Assembly: GCA_022653695.1 (NCBI GenBank)
Contig: JALCSW010000001.1
Span: 117,979 to 181,978 of the forward strand
Length of the DNA stretch: 64,000 bases
From: Bacilli bacterium
GTDB lineage: Bacteria > Bacillota_I > Bacilli_A > RFN20 > CAG-826
Direction of reading: 5' to 3'
Both the position numbers and the translations under genes were made by a program. How positions within the stretch are numbered: the stretch's first letter is position 1; the number at the start of each line of letters is the position of its first letter. This document shows positions 25,051 through 32,614 of the stretch, piece after piece. The notes beneath the pieces are model-generated. The model was not told the DNA's origin, did no database searches, and saw only the letters and a list, made by a program, of their open reading frames with translations.

Positions 25051-27276
25051 CTATCTTTGGCTTAATGGAGACCTGCCCTCAAAACTAGCGAGGTCAATGA
25101 ATCTCTTACGAGCCGTCTCAATTGTTTCTTCTTTTGCGAGTTGACCTGTTTTATGGGCTCTCTGAGCGGCTTTATTCAGTAATTGAGTAACTGACTTGCC
25201 GTCGAATGCTTTAATCGATTCTTCCAAATCCTCTTTGTCTTGATCTGACAGTATTCCATCAACTGCTGTAATGGCTTCTTTGACAGCCTGATCGACCATA
25301 AGATTGAATTTTGCTTTTGATTGTTCCTGTCTTTCTGGAGGAGCAACGTTATTAGACTTTGCGGTTCCTCCTTGGCCTCCACTTCCATTTAGAAGTGCAT
25401 TGCGTTTTCTCATGTCGTAGAAGGCTTTTTCTTCATCAAACCATCTACCGACAGACAACTTCTGATTCACTCTTTTCATTGAGAACTGAGGAACCAAGAA
25501 GCAAGGTGTGAACGTGCTTTTTATCGGATTGAATCCGAAGATAGTCACAATCGCATGTCCCATGTCACCCGGCTTATTCAGAGTCTGAAGTTCAGATGGA
25601 TAGATAAGTGGTCGTTCTTTGATTTGCGAATTTGAGTTGATGTCTTCTCCTTTGGCAGAGTTGAAACCAACACTTCTTTGAACTATCGAATAGTTTCCGC
25701 ATCGTTTTGAGAAATCCTCAATTGTCTTTAAATCGGTTGTACCGATGAAGACTTGGATATTGCAATTTGATTTGATGATGTCGGCACTTTTGTCGTCGTA
25801 GACTTTCGCTAATTGCGAATAGCTTTGAATGACTAAGCTCAGCCAGATATTTCGGCTTCTTCCGACAGTAATCATCTGTTCGAGCTTATGAACCTTTGGA
25901 AGGTTTCCAAACTCATCAAGAATGAAGTAAACCGGCTTTGGAAGTGCTAACTCTGGGTAGGAATTGGCTTGATAGACGAGCTCTTTATAGGCTTGAAGAA
26001 TCACCATGCTCGCTAATGTATGTCTAGTTTCCTTTTCATCAGGAATCTGCAGGAACAAGGCGATAGGCTTTTCTCCCATTGATCCGAATTCAATCTCGTT
26101 TTCGGAGGTCAAGGCACATAGTGATAAGTCACTGAACATCGATATTTTGTCGAATGTAGATGAGAGGTAACTTCCTCTAGTTTTATCGCTAGAGTCCATA
26201 ACCTGACGTGAGAGTGATACTGCTTTAGAAAGAGGGCTTCTATGTCTGAAGTACTCAATGAGTTTTTCACAATCATTGTCCGTAGACGTAGCAACCTTCA
26301 TCAATGAATAAAAATTGTATTTTTCCTTAGTCATTTCAAGACTTGGATTAGCTGAATCCTCTAACATCGCTAGGGCAATGGCGAGAATGAAGTTCTTCGC
26401 TCCGCTTTCCCACATAGGCTCTTCTTTGTTGGTGACTGGGCATAAGACAGTACAGATATCGTTTAGGTCTTCATAGACCTGGTCATTAAGGGTTTGCCTT
26501 TTGACCTGGACTGCTGAGTCTTTTTCTTCTTCGGACCAATAGTCATTTCCATCAAATTCGAAGCATCCCTTCTCCTCGTTTTCCACTACTTCATCTTCGA
26601 GATGGAGTGAACGCTGATAGAGAAGATAAGGCTTCTCAAGTGGATTCCATCTAACTGAATTGTAAGGATTTCTTAGATCAAGGACTTTGACCTCATAGCC
26701 TTTTGACTTCAAGGCTTCTGAGTGGTCAGCGAACAATTCTCCTTTTGGATCACTAATTAGCATCGAAGGATGATTTTTAAGTTCACTTATAATCTGGATT
26801 GAAGGCGAGACATAAGTTGTCGTTTTGCCTGAACCGGTTGTTCCTATGACTAATGAATGAGCTGGTTTAGCAAATGTAACTTTAAGTTCTCCCGATGACT
26901 CTTTCTCCATGATGGGTGTTCCCACTATTTCATGGTCTTTAAGCTCATTGAAATTAAGGGTTTTGTAATTCTTTGCTAATTCTTCTTCGGATTGGAATCT
27001 TGCTTCCTCAAGGTTCGCTTTTAGATGTAGATCACCATCCTTTCCTTTCATGATGTTTTTAGAGTTTAGAAGCCAATAATGGGAGTAGAGATAGAAGAGA
27101 ATCATCGCTAGCGCAATTCCTGCCAATAATGCGAAGAATCCGATTGTTTCACCGCTAATTAGATAGCGGATATCGAATCCTTTCTTAATGGCGCAGGTGA
27201 TAGCGAATGCTCCTATATAACAGACCCAGAAGGCGACTATCGCCGTTATTGCAATCTTTGTTCCTTTCTTTTTCAT
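25051..27276 (-). CDS. VirD4/TraG-type coupling protein
   Basis: 741 residues. It links the relaxosome to the secretion channel and pumps DNA. Two N-terminal membrane helices lie in residues 8-65. The Walker A motif GTTGSGKT is at about residue 149 and Walker B YFILDEFGNLPK at about 450, followed by SRNIWLSLVIQSYSQL. It is longer than a minimal VirD4 by a hydrophilic C-terminal tail of about 120 residues, probably for substrate recognition. The start overlaps the relaxase stop by four bases, so DNA processing and coupling proteins are made together. Confidence 0.93.
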   Translation of the reverse strand: MKKKGTKIAITAIVAFWVCYIGAFAITCAIKKGFDIRYLISGETIGFFALLAGIALAMILFYLYSHYWLLNSKNIMKGKDGDLHLKANLEEARFQSEEELAKNYKTLNFNELKDHEIVGTPIMEKESSGELKVTFAKPAHSLVIGTTGSGKTTTYVSPSIQIISELKNHPSMLISDPKGELFADHSEALKSKGYEVKVLDLRNPYNSVRWNPLEKPYLLYQRSLHLEDEVVENEEKGCFEFDGNDYWSEEEKDSAVQVKRQTLNDQVYEDLNDICTVLCPVTNKEEPMWESGAKNFILAIALAMLEDSANPSLEMTKEKYNFYSLMKVATSTDNDCEKLIEYFRHRSPLSKAVSLSRQVMDSSDKTRGSYLSSTFDKISMFSDLSLCALTSENEIEFGSMGEKPIALFLQIPDEKETRHTLASMVILQAYKELVYQANSYPELALPKPVYFILDEFGNLPKVHKLEQMITVGRSRNIWLSLVIQSYSQLAKVYDDKSADIIKSNCNIQVFIGTTDLKTIEDFSKRCGNYSIVQRSVGFNSAKGEDINSNSQIKERPLIYPSELQTLNKPGDMGHAIVTIFGFNPIKSTFTPCFLVPQFSMKRVNQKLSVGRWFDEEKAFYDMRKRNALLNGSGGQGGTAKSNNVAPPERQEQSKAKFNLMVDQAVKEAITAVDGILSDQDKEDLEESIKAFDGKSVTQLLNKAAQRAHKTGQLAKEETIETARKRFIDLASFEGRSPLSQR

Positions 27277-28463
27277 TCGGCCTCAATCACCCCCTCTTCA
27301 ACGAGTCTTTCAAACTCGGCTTTCTTTAACAGCCATTGGAATGTTTCATAGATGCTTTCTCTTTCTTTTCTAACCTCCTCATTGAGTCTGGCGTTCCTTT
27401 TGAAGAGCCAGCCTCTTCTGACTTTTTCATCCCAGCGTTGTCTTTCTTCTTCGGTTGTCCCTTTATGGAATTCTCCTTTCCTTTCCTGAACCTTTCTTAG
27501 GTAAGCTAGAATCTTATTTCCGCATCGCCTATACAGGTCTTGTTGGAAGGAATCTGAGATGAGATGACCATTAGGACTTGTCTTATGTGAAAGACATATT
27601 TCTTTCGTTTCTTCATCTCGCTTTTTGAGCTTCCTTCTTAGTTCTAGATAAGCCGACATTGAAACATCATCGTGGGTCAGCATGTAGTTAGTTATTTGGT
27701 CTATCTGTGGTCTTATTTCGTCCAGTTCGTGGCTTTCATAACCTGCTTTGTTCTTAGGAAAGACCCTATAGAGAGAAAGAAGCATTTGCTTAAGGTCTTT
27801 ATCGTAGATGGCAGTCAAGTCTGGCTTTAGAAACTTGTTCTCCTCTTGCTTAAGAATCTGATTCCTGAACTTATGGAGACTGTATTCGTTCCCATCCATC
27901 CTTTTCTCAATCCTCAATTTGAAGTCTGTTATGGAATCGTTAGAGATCATCCCTTGGTGGTATCTCATTTTTTGTTTCTTATAGTCGAAGGTCTGAGGCT
28001 CCTTTTCAAAGAAACTAAGATGGATGTGTCGATTGTCAGTGTTCTCGTGAAGACCGGCGTACCATAGGATGTTTTCGTATGACATGTTGTTGTCTTTAAG
28101 AAGCTTGGGAAATTCTTTCTCAATGAGTTCTTTGGCTGAACGCCAGGATTTCATCTTTTCTTTCCCATACTTCTCCTCGAAGGTGATGAGCGAATCCCAA
28201 ATGACGGATTCTGTCGTTGAGAGCTTCTCCCTCATCACCTTTTTCTCATCCATCGTCAAAAGCCCATTTCTAGAGAAGACACCTGACGATTTCTCGCGGT
28301 TACCCGCATAATCCATGTAGTCTTGATACTTCCCGGATTTAACGCCAGTGTCCACATACTTCAAGTAGTCGGAGCTGGAATCTTTCGAGGAGTAATAGTT
28401 CCTTTTTCTTGACCCCGGTCCGTAATACCTAGTTTTGTAGATTACGTTCGGGGTTTTACTCAT
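27273..28463 (-). CDS. Relaxase, probable MobL family
   Basis: 396 residues. It nicks the element at oriT and leads the strand into the recipient. The histidine triad is HENTDNRHIHLSFF (about residues 137-150), the metal site of HUH-type relaxases. The N-terminal segment YQDYMDYAGNREKSSGVF resembles MobL proteins of Firmicutes and Mollicutes, and a long basic helical C-terminal part (KRDEETKE..., RRGWLFKRNARL) follows. Family placement rests on these two segments; a MobP-type assignment cannot be excluded. It overlaps both neighbours by four bases. Confidence 0.85.
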   Translation of the reverse strand: MSKTPNVIYKTRYYGPGSRKRNYYSSKDSSSDYLKYVDTGVKSGKYQDYMDYAGNREKSSGVFSRNGLLTMDEKKVMREKLSTTESVIWDSLITFEEKYGKEKMKSWRSAKELIEKEFPKLLKDNNMSYENILWYAGLHENTDNRHIHLSFFEKEPQTFDYKKQKMRYHQGMISNDSITDFKLRIEKRMDGNEYSLHKFRNQILKQEENKFLKPDLTAIYDKDLKQMLLSLYRVFPKNKAGYESHELDEIRPQIDQITNYMLTHDDVSMSAYLELRRKLKKRDEETKEICLSHKTSPNGHLISDSFQQDLYRRCGNKILAYLRKVQERKGEFHKGTTEEERQRWDEKVRRGWLFKRNARLNEEVRKERESIYETFQWLLKKAEFERLVEEGVIEAE

Positions 28464-28924
28464 TTACGAACGCTCCTATTGCTTCTAAATTCTTCTGGAA
28501 TGCCTTCCACTCCTTTTGCAAGGTACAATTTGACCGTCATTTCGTCTTGATCCAAACTGATGAGATTGAAGACCGCCGAAAGTAGAATCAATAAGTTGAG
28601 ATTGTCATCAGATAGAGAATCTAGCGCCTTAATCTCGGCATCGCTCTTCTCTAAAAGAAGCTCGATTAATTCATCAATACGTTTCTCAATGTTTTCCCCT
28701 TGAACCCTTTTAACAGAATCACCCACAGGCAAATCCTTATGCAGGTACATTGGAGCCAAACACTTATATCCTTCTCTTAGTAAAGTCATATAGAACTCAC
28801 TAGCATTGCAGTCCATCTTGTTATAAAGATCGACCAACTTATTGCAGAATTCACCATCACGGCAACGGAAGAAACCTTCATGACTCTCTCCCACGCTCAA
28901 TGGCTTTCGATTGTTTATAGACAT
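28460..28924 (-). CDS. Probable relaxosome accessory protein
   Basis: 154 residues, soluble, helical, no recognised family. I place the start at 28,924 because AGGAGG lies nine bases upstream; the open frame continues upstream without a ribosome binding site. The protein has an ERF-like Cys cluster (FFRCRDGEFCNKL) and an acidic/Leu-rich C-terminal half. It immediately precedes and overlaps the relaxase, and the 196-bp region upstream is rich in inverted repeats, as expected if this protein binds oriT, but this is inferred only from position. Confidence 0.6.
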   Translation of the reverse strand: MSINNRKPLSVGESHEGFFRCRDGEFCNKLVDLYNKMDCNASEFYMTLLREGYKCLAPMYLHKDLPVGDSVKRVQGENIEKRIDELIELLLEKSDAEIKALDSLSDDNLNLLILLSAVFNLISLDQDEMTVKLYLAKGVEGIPEEFRSNRSVRK

Positions 28925-29120
28925 TTGTTTATTACCTCCTGTAATTAGATAGATGGGGAATCCCTCAACCTCAACCATTAGGACAACAAGTCCTTTTTGT
29001 AGTTACTAGATGGATATTTACTTCCACTAGGTCTGACACTGTGATTGTTGGTATCGCTGGGACTCCCCTCACTTAAAAGGCTGGAAAAAGACTAAAACTT
29101 TCCATTTTCAGCAAAACTTT
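28925..29120. other. Inverted-repeat-rich gap, candidate oriT
   Basis: No gene. It contains the near-complementary pair GGGGAATCCC (28,955-28,964) and GGGACTCCCC (29,059-29,068, one mismatch), a short hairpin AGGAC/GTCCT with a T-run (28,980-28,998), and a CTAG...CTAG dyad near 29,008-29,031. A gap with nested inverted repeats right before the relaxosome genes is where an oriT is expected. No nick-site consensus is known to me for this family. Confidence 0.4.
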
Positions 29121-29588
29121 TTAAAATTTCCTATCGAGATATTCTTTTAGCTTTGCTAATGCTCTATCAAGAAGCTTTGAAACCGCGGCTTCTTGGACAC
29201 CCATTTCTAAAGCTGTTTCACGTTGGGACATTTCTTTGAAATAGATGCAAACAACCACTTCTCTTTGCTTAGAATTAAGTTTATTAACAGCATTTCGTAT
29301 GATTTCATTCTTCTCGTTTTCTAAAGCAAATTCTTCAGGATTCAAAGATGAATCAATCTGCATAAATACTTCGCAGTCATCATCATCAATTTCATCAATA
29401 GAGCTGGTACGACGCTGGTACTTTCTTTCTTGGATATGGTCGTAATATTCAAGTGCAAAATGATATCGTTGAGAATCAATCTCTAAAGTCTTAATAGCCT
29501 TATAGAGTTCTTCGTCAATTGGTAGTTTTACGGTCTTAACCTCACCGGATTTTGTGAAGATTTCTACTTCATGAATCTTAATGCTCAT
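29121..29588 (-). CDS. Sigma-70 region 4-like regulator
   Basis: 155 residues. The C-terminal 60 residues form a sigma-region-4-like helix-turn-helix (AVNKLNSKQREVVVCIYF, then EMSQRETALEMGVQEAAVSKLL). The N-terminal part has no region 2, so this is a region-4-only regulator as in many phages and ICEs, likely acting on transfer-gene transcription. It is the first gene of the leftward transfer array. Its ribosome binding site is buried in a perfect hairpin (see 29,594), so its production may be controlled at translation. Confidence 0.8.
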   Translation of the reverse strand: MSIKIHEVEIFTKSGEVKTVKLPIDEELYKAIKTLEIDSQRYHFALEYYDHIQERKYQRRTSSIDEIDDDDCEVFMQIDSSLNPEEFALENEKNEIIRNAVNKLNSKQREVVVCIYFKEMSQRETALEMGVQEAAVSKLLDRALAKLKEYLDRKF

Positions 29589-29593
29589 GTTGA

Positions 29594-29765
29594 GCCTCCT
29601 TTGCGGAGGCCCATGACGAAAACAGCCTATTAAATTGCCTGTTCCATCAGTGGGTCTTACCGCTGATTTGTGCAGGCAGCTTTTGCAAATAAGCTACTTA
29701 CGATAGAAAGACGTTTTGCATACTCGAGATCGTCTTTCCAACACCTAGTTCTTCTAGGTACGATT
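29594..29765 (-). promoter_or_regulatory. Structured leader with ribosome-binding-site hairpin
   Basis: The mRNA leader of the sigma-like gene ends in GCCTCCGCAAAGGAGGC (29,594-29,610), a 6-bp perfect stem whose 3' arm is the Shine-Dalgarno AAAGGAGG. Further upstream come three more dyads: TCAGCGG/CCCACTGA with one mismatch (about 29,647-29,668), GAAAGACG/CGTCTTTC (about 29,706-29,736), and ACCTAG/CTAGGT (about 29,742-29,759). Four consecutive hairpins in 170 bases argue for a regulatory RNA leader. The ligand or signal is unknown. Confidence 0.6.
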
Positions 29766-29795
29766 GAATTTTACATAAATAAAAAGAAACTCCAA

Positions 29796-29911
29796 AGACA
29801 GGGGTTGTCTATCAAAAAAACATCGACAAATGCTATGTTTTTTCATAAAAAAAGGCTCGCCGATTCATTGCGAGTCTTGGTTAAACTGAATTTAGAGACA
29901 AGGGTTGTCTA
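29796..29911. promoter_or_regulatory. Two AGACA-N5-TGTCT dyads exactly 100 bp apart
   Basis: AGACAGGGGTTGTCTA (29,796-29,811) and AGACAAGGGTTGTCTA (29,896-29,911) differ at one base. Each is an inverted repeat (AGACA/TGTCT, five-base centre), the form of a dimeric repressor site. They flank the terminator after the ImmA-like gene and face the sigma-like gene leader. Likely operators for the element's own HTH regulators. Confidence 0.5.
29847..29877 (-). terminator. Terminator of the cargo operon
   Basis: Minus strand: CTCGC, a nine-base loop, GCGAG, then CCTTTTTTT. It lies about 45 bases past the stop of the ImmA/IrrE gene and should end the five-gene operon. A second possible stem, AAAAAACAT/ATGTTTTTT, overlaps 29,814-29,843. 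Confidence 0.7.
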
Positions 29912-29918
29912 CTATTTT

Positions 29919-31814
29919 CTATTTTTTCTTTTTGGTAAGAGGCTCATAGCCAAGGTTTGTGAGATATTTGTTAACATATTCAGGTTCCTTGTCTCCCATA
30001 TAGATAACAACCAATTGAAGAATATCGTGTTCAGGGTTGTTTTGCTGGAAACTTACACCAGCAATCTTAAATATGGTTTCGACGTTTTTAGGATATAATT
30101 CCAATCCTCTGCACAAAGCAATAACCGTTCGTAAATCAGGTTCCTTGTTAATTCCTTTAACATAACGCTCAACTGTTTTCTTATCTAAATCGCAGGCTAC
30201 AGCAAGATCAATTTGTGAAAGACCTCTTAACTTCATCAAATAAGTGAACGCTTCAGGTAAAGCCATTCCACTTATTGCCGAATTAATCTCTCTTATTTCC
30301 TTCGAATAATTTTCCATCACTTCTTTTGTATTTTCGCTATCCATCAACTGGCTATTGTCAGAAATCTTTATATCAAACGAAAGACCTACTCCACAGTTTC
30401 TACATAGGTAACAAGCGTTCACAAACGAAGAGTCAAAATGCGTGTAATTTTTGGTATGACAGGATACTTTGACGCAGCACTCATCCATATGGCTTCTAGC
30501 ATAATCGGTAAGTTTGTAGTCTCCACAGATACCTTTCCTTATGTATTTTTCCGAGTTTAAGCAGATATGGTTCTCAATGAATCTGAAATTTCCTTTGTAG
30601 AAGAATTGAAAGAAAGAAGGATCTTTTGTGAGTTTTTCTTCTAAATCATCCGAACTTAGTGAAAATGACTCATTTTCTTTTAAAGAACCATTTTTAAATT
30701 TGTATGGTCTTAGGTAGCTTCCATCTATCCAGTTCTTAGCACCAATAGCGTCGGTAAACCCAAGTTCAATTAGCCTTTTTCTTATTGAATAAACTGTAAC
30801 TCCAAATTTTGACGCTAAAGAGTCAATGACACTTGGCATATACTCGAGGTCGTTGTAGCCAATCTGATGGCTTATTGCTATTTCTCTTTTAGCCTCGCAA
30901 ACAAAACGTTCGGTTTGGAGCAATAGTTTTGGTGCAATTCCATTAGCTTGACACTCCATGTAATTTAATGTCTCATTGAAAAAACCGTTAACCGTTTCTA
31001 CACCTCTTTGGCATTCGATATGTGTAACCTCTCCATTAATCATTTTTTCAAATCTAAAAGCTAACTCGTGCAAAAAAGCGTGAACGCATTCGTGGAGAAT
31101 GGTTATTGCCTTGCTTCCAAGGGAATAGAAATTATTGGCATTAGGGTCGATAACTATTGTATGAGCAGAAACTTCTTCCAAATAAGTATCTTTTTTACAA
31201 GGATCAAAAAAACTAGCTTCGGTTCTTTCAAAATAGTATTGCCCAAAAGTTGATGAATCGGAGGTAATTGTTCTCTCAATCAAGTTAAGACCCATTCTCT
31301 TTACCAAAACTAAGGGATTAACAATACACCCTTTTTCTCCTAAAGACTCTGGATAATACTTCTCAAGAATCTCATCTGCATATTTGTCGTATTCTTCTTT
31401 TCTTATGTATGGCACAAGAGATTGATCTAAAGGCTTTTTAGAAGGACATTTGCCATTATAAAAATCGACAAAAGTTATTTTAAAATCAGCAAGCTTCTTA
31501 AGTATATCGCCTTGACACGATAGAGTAATCCAAGTGGATCCTAATTCCTGTCTTTCTTGATAGTCTCCTCTTTCTTTCACTTCCAAAGAAGCATCGGGGA
31601 CAACGACAACGTCAAAAGATATTTTTCCACCACCAATTAGTTCGATAGATACTTTTTTTATTTCAAAGTCTTCAACTTCGACATCATAACAGGTTTTCCC
31701 ATCAAAAAATTTGTCCGACAATTCTTCTCTGTGTTTTACCAGAAAAGCTGTTAGCATCGCACTAAATTTGTTATAGAAAGTGTTATATAGAAAACCTGAA
31801 AAATTTTTATTCAT
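29919..31814 (-). CDS. ImmA/IrrE-type metalloprotease with C-terminal HTH
   Basis: 631 residues. The zinc protease motif is HECVH at 241-245 with a downstream glutamate (MECQA, about residue 287). Residues 425-475 contain a zinc-binding-like cluster (CCVKVSC ... CYLCRNC). Residues 520-575 form an XRE-type helix-turn-helix (LSQIDLAVACDLDKKTVERYVKG). ImmA proteins cleave phage-type repressors in response to DNA damage or to signals from other cells; IrrE is similar. This protein is roughly four times the size of ImmA and joins protease and DNA-binding parts. It is the last gene of an operon that starts with a small XRE repressor, a natural substrate. That pairing is inferred. Confidence 0.8.
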   Translation of the reverse strand: MNKNFSGFLYNTFYNKFSAMLTAFLVKHREELSDKFFDGKTCYDVEVEDFEIKKVSIELIGGGKISFDVVVVPDASLEVKERGDYQERQELGSTWITLSCQGDILKKLADFKITFVDFYNGKCPSKKPLDQSLVPYIRKEEYDKYADEILEKYYPESLGEKGCIVNPLVLVKRMGLNLIERTITSDSSTFGQYYFERTEASFFDPCKKDTYLEEVSAHTIVIDPNANNFYSLGSKAITILHECVHAFLHELAFRFEKMINGEVTHIECQRGVETVNGFFNETLNYMECQANGIAPKLLLQTERFVCEAKREIAISHQIGYNDLEYMPSVIDSLASKFGVTVYSIRKRLIELGFTDAIGAKNWIDGSYLRPYKFKNGSLKENESFSLSSDDLEEKLTKDPSFFQFFYKGNFRFIENHICLNSEKYIRKGICGDYKLTDYARSHMDECCVKVSCHTKNYTHFDSSFVNACYLCRNCGVGLSFDIKISDNSQLMDSENTKEVMENYSKEIREINSAISGMALPEAFTYLMKLRGLSQIDLAVACDLDKKTVERYVKGINKEPDLRTVIALCRGLELYPKNVETIFKIAGVSFQQNNPEHDILQLVVIYMGDKEPEYVNKYLTNLGYEPLTKKKK

Positions 31815-31822
31815 AATGACGC

Positions 31823-32614
31823 CTAGAAGAAATCCCCACCTGAATCTTTTCCTTCAACAATATAAGTTCCTGTTTTTATATGGCATTTGATTTTATTCGT
31901 CATACAAAAACTAATTACTTTCTTTGCGCATGAATTGTAGAACTCCTGGTAATCTTTGTATTTTCCAACTATTTTATTGTAATGAAGTCGTCCAAAAACA
32001 ATATAGTCTACAAAATTTATTTTTTTTAAAATATCTTCAATTGCGGTTTTGCCCATATTTGGGGTGGGGAACGGTTCAATGCTAACCCAAGTTTTGTACC
32101 CTTTATCATGAAGAGCCTTAAGGGCATTTACTCTTTCTTTATAACTTGTTGAAAGCGGCTCATATTGTTTCTTAAATGAATCATCAAGAGAAACAAGCGT
32201 AATACCATATTCATTAATCTTTTTGGTTGTTTGAAGGTATTCTGGCAATGTTCCCTTTGTTAGAATTCTGCACATAATATTATCCTGGTTGATACGATTT
32301 ATGATTTTAAGCGTCATCTCCCCTACTTCTGGATAATCATCCATAAAAGGATCTGTAGTAAAGCAAAGCTGAACAGATTTGATTTTTCCTTTAAGTTTTG
32401 GAAGTTCCTTATCAAGTAATTCAATCGAGTTAGACACCAATTTTGGTTTAATCCAATCCGCATAAGTTTTCACATGGCCAAAACGCTTTGCCATGTTAAA
32501 GGCATAACAAGGAAAGAGGCACCCATGAGAGCATCCGGTTACGTGGTTTACAGTATAGTCTCCATACTCAACATCGGTTTTGTATAGTAATGATTTTCTA
32601 GTTGTCTGATCCAT
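31823..32614 (-). CDS. Radical SAM protein with C-x3-C-x3-C motif (TcmP partner)
   Basis: 263 residues. The cluster motif HVTGCSHGCLFPCYAF has cysteines at 28, 32 and 36: C-x3-C-x3-C rather than the classical C-x3-C-x2-C. The surrounding sequence (TGCSHGC...CYA) is of the spore photoproduct lyase-like radical SAM type. Later segments (VQLCFTTDPFMDDYPEVG; RILTKGT; LVSLD; WVSIEPFP) follow the TIM-barrel strand order of that superfamily. Start at 32,614: the AGGAG is eight bases before this ATG; the TTG six bases earlier is too close to it. It overlaps the TcmP gene by 17 bases. Substrate unknown; DNA or RNA is plausible given the relatives and the neighbours. Confidence 0.75.
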   Translation of the reverse strand: MDQTTRKSLLYKTDVEYGDYTVNHVTGCSHGCLFPCYAFNMAKRFGHVKTYADWIKPKLVSNSIELLDKELPKLKGKIKSVQLCFTTDPFMDDYPEVGEMTLKIINRINQDNIMCRILTKGTLPEYLQTTKKINEYGITLVSLDDSFKKQYEPLSTSYKERVNALKALHDKGYKTWVSIEPFPTPNMGKTAIEDILKKINFVDYIVFGRLHYNKIVGKYKDYQEFYNSCAKKVISFCMTNKIKCHIKTGTYIVEGKDSGGDFF

